A DNA stretch of 64,000 nucleotides. Source: Isoetes taiwanensis (lineage: Eukaryota; Streptophyta; Lycopodiopsida; Isoetales; Isoetaceae). Below, piece by piece: positions 33,237 through 46,065 of the stretch. Numbering within the stretch: the first letter of the stretch is position 1; every line of letters begins with the position of its first letter. Made by a program: the position numbers and the translations under genes. The notes under the pieces were generated by a model. That model saw only the letters and a list, made by a program, of their open reading frames with translations. It was not told the DNA's origin and searched no databases. Where the stretch lies: the NCBI GenBank assembly GCA_021234155.1, contig JAJEKV010000080.1, forward strand, positions 666,182 through 730,181. Reading direction: 5' to 3'.

Positions 33237-35580
33237 TCTTATTAGGATACTAAATTGTTTTGATAGAGGTTCAAGTCACCGTATTTTCATATTCCAAAAG
33301 CTTAGATGCATCAATATACATTAGAGCTATAGGATTTAAGATACATTCAAGCTATAGGATTGACGGATCCGACAAATCGAGATAGCTAGAGGCGACCTCA
33401 TGTAGAATATATTACCAAACATTACTATTACATTTTCAAAACTTCACGATGATCCATTGGTGTATATCGGCTTCAAACTTTTTTGAACCAATAGGAATGA
33501 GTTTTACTTTCCTAAGTTGACTTATTATAGTCTTTGATAGTTTTCTAGTATTGCCATTCTTGAGAAGATTTTTCCGTTGAAAAGACTTAAGAGGCTAATG
33601 GTTTTTAATCCTAGTAGTAATGATTGCACTATTTCAATTGCACAAGTCCCATGACGGTTGGTCTCATTGGATATAAGAAAATCATTCTATTTTTATTTTA
33701 TATTTATCTAAAAAGAAAAATTACGGGGAATGATAGATTCATCTTCCCAACTAAGAAAGGGGATCCTTTAAAATTTTCTTCCTACCAACCTAATGGTAAC
33801 AATGGCGGTGGTAATCAAGGATTGGGCACACACTTGAAGAAGATAAGTTTGTAGTAATTGTCTTTTGGGGGAAGATAGATTATTTTGCTATCGTAGTTAT
33901 AAATGGTGTGGGCAACCCTTTTTAGTACATAAGTTGTTGGACTTAACTCATTGTGACGTTCTTCCTATATATCAACTACTCTAGAAGATGGCTTGGTTGC
34001 TCTAATGAGGAGACATCCATGTGTAGATTGTGACATCAATGAATATTCTAGAACAATGAGAACCACGGTGGCACCTTGATTAGCCTTTTTTAGAGGTAGA
34101 TCCGTTGGGCGGAAATCATCGCCATATCAATTTATTCTAAATAAGCACCAGATCATCCAACTTTCTCTTTATTACTATGATTAACCTTTGATTTTAGTTC
34201 AACTAAGTGTCTATTTCATTCATTCATATCATTTCCTAAGAAGGATGATGCGGAAATATCTTACGCACTACATTTTAAGGACACGATGTTGAAGAATATC
34301 TTCAAGGGGAATTAAGCGACAAGGAGAGTTTTCTAGGAATAGAAAGCATCAAATTTCAATTAGATGGGGCTCACTTCAAAGATGGGGGCTTCTTTGAAAA
34401 GGTACATGACCTAATTCTACAGTCTTATTCTCATTTTTTTGTATTAATCTGTTCAATCGCATCGAAGACAAAAGTGATGAAAAAGCTGAAGAGGGATTAC
34501 CTGGCCTGAGCAGACTATTGGTCAAAAGTCCTTAACCATATGCACTCATAGGGAGGATTTCAAGGTATGTGTTATTTGTATTGTCCTTTTATTCAATTTG
34601 ATTGGACTTCTAAGGTGTAATATATGCCTTGCAATCGAGGATCTCGATGGATCATACAAAGCAATCAGAAGAAGATCACGAGATCAACAAAGAAGGCGAA
34701 ATTTGGGGCGATCAAACTCCACCTCACTTGGGCTCTTGTGGTGGCGTTTTAACTAGATTCGTAAAGTGCTATAAACATTTAGTTAATTAATTTTACTGTA
34801 GTAATAGGAACTTTTAAATGTCATCGGGTAATATTGGTGTATTGTCACGGGAATGGCTATCTGGTTCCCTTACCCAAGACACGAGGACCCAGCTCGCACA
34901 GTGTAGGGAGCTACACAATCAAGAGCGATCTCAAGGTGAAATGCGGGGTTTGTGGGATATGAATGATTGTAATTCTAGGAGCGACATGGATATCTTGTTA
35001 GCGTTATCTTCTTTTGTTTTCTATAGGAAGCGATGGAGGTTACATGCGGAAGCGGTTTAGTAGGGACATCCTTAGATCTAACAAAAGAGCATTGAACTTC
35101 GAGGGCCAAGGCTCACGGACCCCAACCTTAGTTCAAAAGTAGCCTCGAGCTTGGCTTCAAAAACTTGCTTCGAGGGAATACGCTTGGCGATTTCAAGCTA
35201 AAAATCATGCCACAGAGAGAAAAGCCATACCGGATCAATACTTGAAAGATGATGAAAAGATACAAGTAATAGCGGATGTGTAAGGCAAGGGGTAGCTCGG
35301 CGATCCTTTAGAAGAAAGAGCCAACTTCCCATTTTACTCTGTTTCGCAGCTCCCAAATAAGAACATCCCATTCTTCTTAAATCAATTCTTTGAGTAAATT
35401 TTAATTGAGAGGGGTTGCAATGATTTTGAGTTCAAAATATAGGTGAAAAAAGAAAAGAGGCCGAACAAAACATAGGAAAAGGAAAGCACCAATGGAACCT
35501 ACATATGCAATTGCTCGATTGGCTAATGTTTTCGGCAAAACCTAGAAGAGGAAGAAAAAAAAATAAAAAGTGGGTTGGGT

Positions 35581-35625
35581 GATGGCGATGGCAATGGCGA
35601 TGGCTATGACTATGGCTATCAACAT
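35581..35625 (+). repeat. GATGGCNATGGC simple repeat
   Basis: About seven imperfect hexamer units of the type GATGGC/AATGGC/TATGGC, followed by CAACATCAACAAC. Confidence 0.6.
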
Positions 35626-35959
35626 CAACAACTAACCTTGGAAGAATGCGCAGATTTGGAATCACCAAAACTTCATCTTGGATGAATGCTTGCGGTCGAT
35701 TGAGCATCCACAAATAGTTCACTTTGATGGGCCACAAATTTTCTTAAGGCCTTTTAGACCCTAGGTTAGGTCTCGTGTTCGAACCTCACTAGGATCTTGG
35801 CATCCTGGGACCTTTTGGCCCTGGTATCCTTGGGGGTGGTGCTCCTTGAAGGGGATTGCAAAAACATGCCATGTAATGTAGTCGTATGTCCTATGGGATG
35901 GCTTGTGCTACGGCAGTAAAAATACACCTTCCTTCCTTTTCAGTTTCCATGTCCATTTT

Positions 35960-36485
35960 CTATACATTTCAATGCTAAAATCACCTAATGTATTGGTTTG
36001 CATATAAACTTGCGTGGAATACCCTTCAACAAGCTTATCTGCTCCAAGATTAGTTGTTAAGTCCTCTAATACTCATTTCCGGGAAAAAGGCGAATGTTCC
36101 CGCCGACTACAAACTTCTTTTAGATATAAGGTTGTTTGATGCAATATCATGTATAAACGACATGTCAATTTTATCCGACAACCTTACTTCATCGACTTAC
36201 CAGCATTTGTAAAGGAGTTAAAAGGAAACCTAGCACACAACTTCATACATTTCACTTGCAATCTTGTAAGTTTTCTAAATGAAGTAGATAATGCTTGAGC
36301 ATACATGCAAGAAGTTGGAACATAGAACGATGACCATTACAGCCTCTCTTCATGTTGGCTTAACCGCCACTTCCACTTTGTTAAGTTTACCCTGAACTCT
36401 AAGATATGGAGCTATGAAAAATAAACCTTGGCTTCAAAGATGATGTATGTGCTGCAGAGATGGGAAGGAATCAAGAGCTGTGCTT
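35960..36485 (+). repeat. Diverged third copy of the eL24 upstream segment at the unit junction
   Basis: Aligns with 26505-26930 and 59036-59455 (shared blocks include ACCCTTCAACAAGCTTATCT, AAAGGAGTTAAAAG and GAAGTAGATAATGCTTGAGC), with clear divergence and an extra block of about 70 bp. It stops exactly at the start of unit B, after GAATCAAGAGCTGTG. The eL24 promoter and gene do not follow. Confidence 0.75.
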
Positions 36486-37404
36486 CCCTACACTGTGTTC
36501 CTCTTTTTTGTCTTAAGCTCACTATTTTGCTCTTGGGACTTGTTTCGATCTTCTTAGGATTGTTCAAAGATATGCATGTCATAGATCCACTCCTTGTCAT
36601 TTTGTCCCCACGAACCCTATTTTTTTATCTCTCCCATTGACTATTTATCCCCTCCATCCCAACGTGGGAGGCCTAAATCCAGATTTATAAATAAAACTAC
36701 TTGCTTTCAAGTCGTGCGTTCACGAGATCTAAGTCTGTTCTGTTTACAGAGATCATCTTATCATAAAGCTAATATTTCATTCCTGTTCATGTGATCTCAT
36801 AGCTGGACAATAAAATCATTGTCAACCGTGTGCAAGTATGTAGAATTATCTTTGCCAATCATCCATGCAACATAAGTACATATTATTCAACTCAGATACA
36901 CATGGGTATGCCAGTGGATATGGCCCACAATAGGACTTTGATGCTTCAAAAGTCTTGTTCCATACTAATTTTAAATATATCTCATTAGATTAGATGAAGT
37001 TGGTATTTGATCACAACACTCAGATATCAGTCAAATTTTACTATGTTTAGTTGATACTTGTTGCTAGTACTACGAGCATCCCAAGGATAAAACATTACAT
37101 ATAATGGTCTTGGCAAATTATACACATAGTATCCAAGACTTTGCAATTTTCATGAATGTGTATCTATAATTAACGAATATAAATTATGTATGTGTACCTT
37201 CTAGATGGAATGTTGTAATATACTCATATTTTTGTAGACACATATCAGCTAAAAGCAATAAGAAAATAAAAATAAAATAAAATGTCCATTGGTGCTCTCA
37301 AAGATGGTGATGCCCAAAGCCCATATACAATAGACATGATAGACTAATCATAAAGCATAAGTTGAAATGAAGAAGGTTAGGTGAATTCGAAACAAAATGA
37401 AAGG

Positions 37405-38345
37405 AACAAAATTTAAGGGTAAGTCGCATTTAAATAAAGTGGGTCACATGCGATTTCCACTTTTCTTAGAACCTGTTATTTTACACGAAAAAGACGAGGG
37501 AAAAGTTTTCGGCCTCTATAACCATCCAAAATTTGAGTATTTCTGTGTTAGGTTGGGTCCAAGCATCCTATATCTTTCCCCCTATTTTCTCGGATCACGA
37601 GTCGAGAACACCAAGGATACAACTCAAATAAAGGAATTTCATTACACATTGAAGACAAAGTTACAGTTGAAAAAGAATTTTTATTAATAAATGAAATAGT
37701 TACAACGTATTTTACATCAGACGCAGAGACCATGGCGGTCTTGTTGTCACTACAGTCACATCATCATGGTAGGTGGTCCACCTTACAGGAGGAACGTGCG
37801 GGGCTTCTTCTTACCGTCTATAAGCTTTGGGGGCAACCTGAAGAACGTGAAATGCCTCACGAGGAGGTGCCTCGTGAGCCACCCACTGGCCGCCGGGTCG
37901 AATATGCTCGTTCCCCAACCTCCGTGGATGTCATGCAATGTTTGCAAGATCCTTTGAGCTTTCTGAAGTTGCAAAATGTTCTTCCTCTCTTCCTCATCCC
38001 TTGAGGTCCCATAGCGTCTACAATCACGAGCAAGCTTATCCCAAAGCCCTGGTAAAAGTGTAGCCTGAGCGGGATCTGTGCCATGTAGAACAAAGAGAGT
38101 CCATGATCAACAATTACGGTGCCATTAGTCATGAGTAACGAAGTAAAGGATGCAGAATTCAAAATAGATTGGAGAGCATTCATTCCATATAGTTGCATCC
38201 AATTACACAAAGAAGCATAAAAACGGTCTCATCATTGGGACAAGCAGTGCCTTTCTCGAGTCGAGAAAGGCCCTAGAAAGTCAATGTACAAGTGTTTTCA
38301 TTACAGAATATAGTACAATTGTTCACGTTTTTTTTTCAAAACTTC
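37405..38345. repeat. Repeat related to the insert in the copia integrase region (unit B)
   Basis: This is the unit B counterpart of the element at 5190-6130, nearly identical to it apart from small indels. It has the same relationship to the copia-internal insert of unit B at 46066-46675. The minus-strand open frame at 37857-38210 is conserved only because the unit is duplicated, and no domain is recognised in it. Confidence 0.5.
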
Positions 38346-38397
38346 ACAGAATTTTGCTATCTGAAATCAGAGGTCATGACTGAACTTGATCACCATA

Positions 38398-38909
38398 TTA
38401 TTTCTCGTCCATAGCCCTCATGATCGCCCTGCTCTCCGGATCAACCTGCTTGAGGTTCGGATAGTTCCTAATCACATCGGCCACAAGAATAGAAAACAGG
38501 GATTCCGCCAACACCGGAACGAGAGTGTAAGACATCCACTTATCCATTTCATGCTCTTCTAGCCGATAACTCTTTGCGATGATTGTATCGTCCGAGTTAT
38601 GATAGCACTTGTAGGCGGAGTCATCTATGATCAACGTGTTGTGTTTGTTAAAATCCTAGTATGCTTCATAAACTCTTTCCAGCCTTTTCACCATAATAAG
38701 CTTCCCCTTCATGATGGCCGGATCGAGATATGATACATGGTCGAATCTTTCGTTTCCCCAAACAAACTTGAACTTCAAAACGGGCAGGCGGAGTACACCA
38801 AGGATATTGACAACATTTTTGTTTTGCCACACAAGACCATATGGCAACACCCAACACCCCGAAGGGTTGTTTAGGGGGAGAAAAAAATAACAAACCAGCC
38901 CTTTCAAAA
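38398..38909 (-). pseudogene. FCP1/NIF-type HAD phosphatase fragment, broken (unit B)
   Basis: This is the unit B copy of the fragment at 6179-6690 and is essentially identical through the coding part. It carries the same frame change and the same in-frame TAG (about 38656) before the DDSAYKC signature. The sequence upstream of 38909 diverges from unit A abruptly, with odd local rearrangement, so nothing further of the gene can be recovered there. Confidence 0.6.
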
Positions 38910-39177
38910 ATTCTTCCCTTCGCCCATTCGTCCCTTCGCCTAAAATTAAAATTCGATTACCATCGCCAATAAAATAATGATTAACGCTCCCACCGCCATC
39001 GCCAAAGACTTTCCAAAAATAAAACCAAACCATTCAACCTAAGATTATTTTACTCAGATTCAAAACCCTAGAGTCATCTAGGGTCAAAAACTCGCCCTCC
39101 GCAAATGACTTGTACGCTTTTTCTATACAATACTTATACATAGCGGTGAACATAAAATTTGTTAGTTCATAATGGTT

Positions 39178-39470
39178 ATGGTGATTCCATCCTCGCGTAA
39201 CATTCTCTCCACCGCCATCGGAATCACCAACCTAAGATTATTTTACGATTCAAAACGAGTCCGCTCCAGGCCCCCTTATCCATACCTAACATAGCGGTGA
39301 ACATAAAGTTAGTTTGCTATGGTGATTCCATAATACCTTAACCCGCCTCGAACGGTCCGCCCCAATCATCCATACCTCCAAATCCCACAGATTCGGCACA
39401 GTCTCGGAATCATCACTCTCCGTTATTCCATCACCATCCGAAATTGATTCCGTCCAGTGGAATATCCCCA
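39178..39470 (+). repeat. GTGATTCC-type short repeat cluster, left (unit B)
   Basis: This is the unit B counterpart of 6928-7130. It is longer and contains locally duplicated phrases (CCTAAGATTATTTTAC at about 39033 and 39230; CATAGCGGTGAACATAAA twice) that unit A lacks. That looks more like a patching artefact than biology. Confidence 0.4.
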
Positions 39471-42400
39471 GTAAAAATTCAAATTTGTTACGTCATATTC
39501 TTCGATAGGTTTTGCAGCTCCTACGGCTATGGTGGAAGTAAGAAGGGCTTGCTCCATCCACAGATGTCATTAGAACAGTCTAAGGTTGAGGAAATGCATT
39601 GGGCCAGAGGTAAAAGATCCTAAGCTTGGGGAATCGCCTGGAAACGGTGCTTGGAGGAGTACATACAGCGGCAATAAATATATTTGGTTACCATTTTTTC
39701 ATGTATTTTCCAGGCAGAAGGCGCCAAGCTATCTTTCAGGAGGTTTGGCAGCTGCTGCGGCTATGGCGGAAGTAAGGAGGGGTTGCTCCATCCATAGATG
39801 GTGTTAGAACAGGTTGGGATTAGAATATGTCTATTTTCTGGGGTTAGCACAGGTTAGAATAGATGGCATTAGAACATGTCTGTTTTCCCAGCAGAAGGCG
39901 CCAAGCTACTCCCTGATGATCTGCACCTGGTCGCATGACTGCATAAGAGCTAAAAGCTGTGGATTTCTGGCACACAGATACCTGGCCATGGTGATAAGAC
40001 GCCAGTTCGGTTTGCTGGACAGGGCAGTATAGTGGCAACCAAGGGCAGAAATCCACCTCCCTGTGCATGGATTCCCAATAAACCCAACAAAGATCAAAGC
40101 CAGGCAACATTCTCTGGTAAGAAATGGGGTTTCTATTCCATTTTTTGGCATGTTCTTGTTCTTGCTTTAAAACGGGCATGTTTCTTGTTTCTTGTTCTTG
40201 CCTTGAGGCAGCCCATGGCATTGCCGATATTGGCAAGGGGTTCAAATCCCCAACCAGAAAAATTCTGGGCAGTGTAGAGCATAACAAACACAATGACCTA
40301 GCAAACACACTAATGACCTGTGGTGCAATTGCAGATTCCTTTTTCAAAAACACGAAAATTTGGCACTTTTGACCTATTTTTATAAAAACATGCACTAAAC
40401 AAACAAGTCGCATGTCAAATAGAGCAATACTAAAGGCGGAATACTAATGTTCATTGTGCAAAAAAATAAATACTGCATTTTGACTAGAAACGCCCAAAAA
40501 CATGATTAAATTGTATATTCCGAGTTACAAAAAGCATTAGTTTCAGCAAATAACGAGTAATGCTAATTTTTTTTAAATACCAAGGGGTGATTCTTTGTGA
40601 GCAAAGACTTCTTCATCTTCTTGTAAAAGAATTATTAAAACAGCTTTTAACTATATTGTTTGCATATGTGCTTACAACGAAATTAACATATATGAACGTA
40701 ATGAAAAATATGAAAAGCATGTGACATTTGGATTCAAGTTGGGCTAGAGGAGAAGAAAATCAATAGGTTAGAAAGGAAGGTAGATGGGTAGATAGGTTAG
40801 AAAGGTAGGACGACGGGTAGGTAAAAACAAAAAGTGGTGGCTAGTGTCTATGCGCGCATTGCTATGCGCGTATAGCATCAGTAAAAAATTTTTTTTTGGG
40901 AAAACTAGGGTTTCTGCAGGCCGATTGAATCTTTTCGCGTACTCTTCAATCCGACCGTTCTCTTCTTTCCTCAGGTGCTCAGATTATCTTCAATCTGAAT
41001 GACAGCAGGTTTCGCAGGTTTTTGATTTCGCTTCTTGATTTCACTTCAGGTTTCTTGATTTCGCAGGTTTTTGGCAGGCTGCTTGACGATTTTGGGCCGA
41101 ATATCTAGATCGAAACTATCTCTGTTGGTCAGTTATTTTGCTGCAGGGGATAAGCATGAGGTTTCAGGTGCCGATGTTCTGCTGGCTTCAGTTATAGCAT
41201 TTGCAAATAATGTGAGAGTTTTCAGCTTGTTCCAGGGCATCTTCTTATGCACAAGATCTAATTATATGGTAAGATTATGCAAATTATTGCAGATTATAGC
41301 GAAATATTACTCAAGATTCAATTAATATTATATAAATTTAATGAGTGGATTTGCCCCTTACATTGGTCAAAATCAGCCTTTGGACACATGCAGATTAAGT
41401 TCCAGTGATTCTGTCCTTGAATCATAGGTTAATCTGTTAACAAATTAGGTGGAGACTGTTAAGTATAGAGCACACACAACGGAAGCAGCCTACAAGTCTT
41501 GGGAAACTAAATACATCTGCCGTAGAGATTGGAAATGGAGTTAAAATGGATATGCTCAAGTGGACGTACAAGATGAAGCAAAGTTCATATTCTGCAATCT
41601 AGTCTTGTAATCTGTCTCAGGAACTGTATTGTGGCATAGTACCTGTAAGGCATGATACTAATGGCAAAACATTGCAGATTATATATTAACCCAATTACAT
41701 TTCTTTACAAGGCGTTTGAGACTTTGGTGTTCTTTGCATTTCAACTGCCTTGCTCTAACTTGCACGCACTTTCCCTAATTTAGCATAGATCTGGTCATCT
41801 CATAAATTTGATAAGTTCTGATGCATGAAATATGATACATATTTGGCTCAGAATTGCTGCTAATTCATAAGGATTCACATCTTCTGGCCAAATATTTTTG
41901 AGCTTAAGCATTAATGCTACATTGCTATTAATTGCTAGAGTGGTATTGGGCGTTACTGAAAACTATAGCCTTGCTCAAGCCCATGTCTGGCACTTGAAGG
42001 CATTTCTTTGATTCAATCGACTAAGTTTTTGCAGGTTGTATGCAGGAAATTAAAAGCTTCCCTTTGCAGATATGATGTGGATATGATGTGGTTTAGCTGA
42101 AAGATAACATGTTCGCTTCATGTTTGCTTGGCATCATGCTTTATAGGTTATTTAAAATGTCTCAATAAAATGTCTGATCCAATCATATATAGTTTTGGGT
42201 AAGAGCATGTTAGGGTCTACATGTTTTGGAAACTACCTGGAAAATACTCTGGGTAGTCAAAGATGATGATATATTTGAGTTCTTAACATCTTCTTGACAT
42301 CACAAAGTACCTTATAACATGTATGTACTACTACTCTTGAACATAACACAATTTCTTTTAGTCAATCTTGTAGTTTAGGTACTTTAAAATACAATTATGT

Positions 42401-42475
42401 ACTTGCACAGAAGTACACAGAAAAGTACCTTTTTGGTAATTTTTTATGTAGGCCCTAACATGCTTTCACTCTTTT

Positions 42476-42690
42476 AGTTGAGGTGCTATGTACTGTTTGT
42501 TATGCCGCATAGCCCTCGATCGCCTCGTGATATTTTTTTAAATATTGTTTTAGAGTTGAGGTTCTATGCGCGGATAGCTCATAATATTTTTCACTTGTCG
42601 TGTTGCTATGCGCGTATAGCATCGTGATATTTTTACAGTAACGTTTCTTGTAGTCGAGGTGCTATGTGCCTATACTGCAATGATGTTTAG
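42476..42690 (+). repeat. Minisatellite with GCTATGCGCGTATAGC palindrome (unit B)
   Basis: This is the unit B copy of the array at 10136-10345, nearly identical to it. An isolated unit, with a perfect palindrome, is at about 40855-40880. Confidence 0.6.
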
Positions 42691-43214
42691 GAGCCTTGTT
42701 GCCACGTTTCTTTATTTCTACTTTTTACAATGTGGTTTTTACTATAATTTTCGTGGTCTTTTTGTTTTCGTATGTTATCCAAGTTTGTGGAAAAACTAAA
42801 CATAGCTTAAGTTATTTCACCCTTAAAAAATGCATGTGAAATTTAAAACATGTCTATGTTCTACTTTTTGACCACCCTAAAAAGGCACATCGTAATTAAA
42901 ATCGAGGACCATTTTTAGAATTGACCCCCCCCAAAAGGGCATATTTTAAGGGTATTTTAGGGAATCTTTGAAAGATGCTTTTTATTAGTGCAAACGCAAG
43001 CCATTAGTGTGTTTGCTAGGTCACCTTGTTAACAATAGACATGCACAAATAAAATGGAGTAGCCGAGCTTGTTTTTTTGCACCATTGGTTTAGTAGTAAT
43101 TTCATTCATGATCAAGTAACGTAGCCTTCTACTTAAACCATCTTCAACCATTTTTTATAAAATCAAGCATAAACTTCTGCTGGGATTGAGCCATCTGCCA
43201 ATTTTTCTTCCCTG

Positions 43215-43470
43215 CCTGCAGTTATTACAGATTCAACGGTCTCCAGGTGATTCCTTCCCGATGAATATAGTACACGGTAATTCCACCGAGGAGAAAATTA
43301 TCATACGCGGTGATTCTACAGGGGAGAATGTTATGGTATACGGTGATTCCATGGGATAGAATATTACTGTTATGTGATTCCACGGCAGGATCAACTCCAT
43401 ATGATTCCGTCACGTAGAATAGAAGGGTGGTGATTCCGTCCAGCGGTATTTTGCAGATGTGATTCAGCCG
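43215..43470 (+). repeat. GTGATTCC-type short repeat cluster, right (unit B)
   Basis: This is the unit B counterpart of 10855-11110, with the same spaced GGTGATTCC words. Differences from unit A are mostly at CAG/CTG/CCG positions. Confidence 0.45.
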
Positions 43471-43770
43471 GAAGGTAGGAAATGGAGCTTGTTAGGTACG
43501 GATAACTTGGCAGGTAGGGATAACAGGGTAGGAGGGTTAGTGATTGGGTAAAAGCACGCTGTGGTGTATCAAAAATGCGCATTTTGACGCCACATTTTTG
43601 CACCTTATTTGGGGTAGAATCGGGTGGTGTATACCGAAGCGGAGATTGCGAGAGTGCGAATTAATGAGCGTCGGTTATTTTGAATTTTATGCCACGTCAT
43701 TGTCCCTCATTTCAAATTAGAAAATAATCACCTCTTCTTTTGTTTTTTTGCCGCTTCTTGCCGATTGAAC

Positions 43771-44459
43771 TGTTAGAAGTTAATTGTCATGTACATCTTT
43801 CATGAAGTTGAATGCAGAGATTGAAGAATAAAGAAATGGAAGAACTCAGTTGATGCATGGTATGATGATCTTTTGAAACCTAGGTTGAAATACAATGGTT
43901 ATCAAGGTTGAAATACAATGGTTATCAAGGTTAAATGGTGACAATGAATAATGTCTTTTATTGAAATGAGGTTTAATGGTTTCAATGGTTCAATATAGCA
44001 TGGAATCTCGAATATGTTGATAAAAGCGCTTGAGCCTCAGTGGATAATCCTAAGAAGACGAATTCCCGCTAGGGAATTCTTATCCTCTGCCTAAATGGCT
44101 GGGGATCTATGTTTTAAGCTAAGAAGAATTGATTGGAGGCGTGCACTGCCTTGAATAGAGTGGGAATCGACGGATAAAGCAGGCTCGACGTGCTACAGTG
44201 TTTTCTTTGATCACTCACTGCAAGAATTCTAATATTTATGACTATGATTTATGGCAATGGTTGTAAATAAATAACACATAGGGGTTAGATTGATCAAGAG
44301 ATTAGAGACCACAATTTGGCTCTCTTGCTTCAATTTAAAACCTCTTAGAAGTGTAGGAGACTTGTAGCACTTGAAAAATTATTGATCTTGAAGTTGTGTG
44401 ATTCTCAAATATTGTTGTTACTGCTAAAGATTGATCTAGTAGACACTTAAATTCTATCA
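43771..44459 (+). repeat. 5' LTR of copia element (unit B)
   Basis: This 689-bp segment has the same TG...CA ends as the unit A copy and is followed one base later by TGGTATTAGAGCCAGG. Differences from unit A are few. Confidence 0.6.
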
Positions 44460-44460
44460 T

Positions 44461-44476
44461 TGGTATTAGAGCCAGG
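44461..44476 (+). promoter_or_regulatory. Primer-binding site, initiator tRNA-Met type (unit B)
   Basis: Same sequence and position relative to the LTR end as in unit A: TGGTATTAGAGCCAGG. Confidence 0.8.
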
Positions 44477-44492
44477 TTGGCTTAAAGTCATA

Positions 44493-45563
44493 ATGTCTAC
44501 TAGATTTGCAGCCAATTTGTTAAATCAAATTGAAGTCTTTAAGGGGGACATTGGATTCCAAGTCTGGAAGGAGTCTATTAAGTCTGTTTTGGAATTTAAC
44601 CATTTGTGGCATCTTGTAGATGGTGGTCGAGCTGGAGTCACTAGTCCTGCTAGTTCTGGTAATGCAAGCCCAGGTGCCAGCTCAAATAATCCAGGAGGAG
44701 GGAGTGGAACTCCAGGAGGATCTGGAGTATCTTCAGCTCCTACTATTGCTGTGGCAGATGACACCAAAGTTATGGAAGCACAACAGATAATTCTGAGTAA
44801 GGTAGGAACTGCTCTTAAGTTAAGATTAAGAGGGTTGAAGCCACGTGAAATGTGGCAGTATCTTATAAGTCAATATGAGGTAAAAAGTTCGTCCCAAATA
44901 GATTTGTTGGAAAAGCAACTAAGGAAGCTAAAATTATTTAAAAAGGATGATCTAACAGATTTTTTGGAGAAGTTTGATTCAATTGTGGCAGATCTTGAAG
45001 GAGCTGGAAATGTTTTAACTGAGCAATATCAAATATTGGCATTGTCTAGGGCTGTTTCTCACAACACTCACCTTGCAACATTAGTGAGAAATATAGCCAC
45101 TTCAAAGGAACATGCTTTGAGGATTATTAGAACTGAATTTGAGCAGTCCAAAGGTATGCAAGAGGATGATCAATCTCCTGAAGTGTTGTTTACAAGGAAG
45201 CAAAAAAGAGGAGGCAGTTCCAGCTTTGCAAAAGATAGATTGGGGCCCTGCTACACCTGCAACCAATATGGACATCTCAAAAATGAATGTCCAAGTGAAG
45301 GTAAGCAATTTAAATGCTTTAATTGTGATGGTAAAGGTCACATATCTGCAAATTGTCCAAGTCCCAAGAGTATTGGGGGAAGAGGGAGAGGTCGAGGAAG
45401 AACTCAAATGGACTCTAAAAGGGGAAGGGGGAGATTTAAAAGAAACACTAGTGTGAATATCATGGAAGAGACAAATGAAGAAAATCCTGATGACATTGAG
45501 GTAATACATGCACTTAATGTTTCCAAGATTTTAACAAAAGTGATAACATGTTTCTCATTATAG
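44493..45563 (+). CDS. gag: copia gag polyprotein, intact frame (unit B)
   Basis: This frame encodes the virus-like-particle protein of the Ty1/copia element in 356 residues. The start is the ATG of MSTRFAANLL, 33 nt downstream of the longest possible frame and just after the primer site. Residues about 60-110 are a Ser/Gly/Pro-rich linker, followed by a copia-type gag core with many Leu and Lys, then two CCHC knuckles at roughly residues 270-310. A Gly/Arg-rich basic segment follows. The stop lies 15 nt inside the beginning of the protease frame, which is in the -1 frame. Plant copia elements usually have one fused gag-pol frame, so this offset is a defect or an unusual expression device. 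It is identical in unit A. Confidence 0.85.
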   Translation: MSTRFAANLLNQIEVFKGDIGFQVWKESIKSVLEFNHLWHLVDGGRAGVTSPASSGNASPGASSNNPGGGSGTPGGSGVSSAPTIAVADDTKVMEAQQIILSKVGTALKLRLRGLKPREMWQYLISQYEVKSSSQIDLLEKQLRKLKLFKKDDLTDFLEKFDSIVADLEGAGNVLTEQYQILALSRAVSHNTHLATLVRNIATSKEHALRIIRTEFEQSKGMQEDDQSPEVLFTRKQKRGGSSSFAKDRLGPCYTCNQYGHLKNECPSEGKQFKCFNCDGKGHISANCPSPKSIGGRGRGRGRTQMDSKRGRGRFKRNTSVNIMEETNEENPDDIEVIHALNVSKILTKVITCFSL

Positions 45564-46065
45564 ATTCAGAGCCAAAAAGATCAGTAGTACATGATTTGAA
45601 GATATTAAAAGAATGTAAAAAGGAGAATGGTCAAGTTCAGCTTGGAGATGGTGGGGTGCAGAAAATTAGAGACTCTGGAATATTAGAGCTGTTTGATTTA
45701 AATGGAAAAAGTGTGATGCTTAAAGAGGTTTTGTGTATTCCAACTCTTGTGAGAAATTTAATCTCGGCCACCAACTTGTGGATCTTGGTTATAAAGTTGT
45801 TTTTGAAAAGCTTGAATGCAAAATATTTTCTTCATAACATTTTGAAGTTTATTGGAAGGAGAGTAGGAAATTTGTTTGGCTTTGACAAAGATCATATCTT
45901 GTCTATCAATCTTGTTGAGTGTCCATCAAAGACAACTTGGCACAATAGATTATGCCATACTCATTCTACCAATATTGATTTGCTATAACAGCAAAAAAGG
46001 ATGATGAAAAATTGCAATGTGCAGGATGCCAACTTGGTAAGCAATCAAGGCTTGCATTTAAAGCA
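45548..46065 (+). pseudogene. copia pol: protease and GAG-pre-integrase part (unit B)
   Basis: This is the same region as in unit A. The catalytic DSGAE reads DSEPK here, and a frame change near 45765 replaces ISVCQLVDLGY. Unit A keeps the canonical residues at both places, so these are late changes or errors in unit B. HNRLCH and CAGCQLGKQ are present downstream, with a shared TAA after NIDLL. Confidence 0.8.

Larger units (their letters stand above)
31376..35959. other. Distal part of unit A, no recognised gene
   Basis: Present once in the window because unit B is cut before it. Open frames (for example 32334-32594, 32723-32941, 34818-35060) have no domain that I recognise. A retroposon-like 3' end is at 33180-33236. 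A GATGGC-type simple repeat lies at 35581-35625. Otherwise it is AT-rich spacer, and calls such as GCGG and ACGG at unexpected places suggest lower base quality. Confidence 0.4.
4265..36485 (+). repeat. Tandem unit A (about 32.2 kb direct repeat)
   Basis: Unit A aligns to unit B from the shared word CCCTACACTG (4265 and 36486) to the window end (unit A about 31,460). The offset grows from 32,219 at the start to about 32,535 at eL24, through many small indels. Long AT-rich stretches are identical, so the copies are very young or allelic. The contents and their order are the same in both. Unit A shows more aberrant calls at CAG/CTG sites in the copia part than unit B does. Confidence 0.9.

Noticed and set aside
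42925-42940. C homopolymers (GACCCCCCC at 42925; similar at 16556 and 48938)
   Set aside because: The 42925 run is absent in unit A, and homopolymer length is unreliable here; treated as a sequencing feature.
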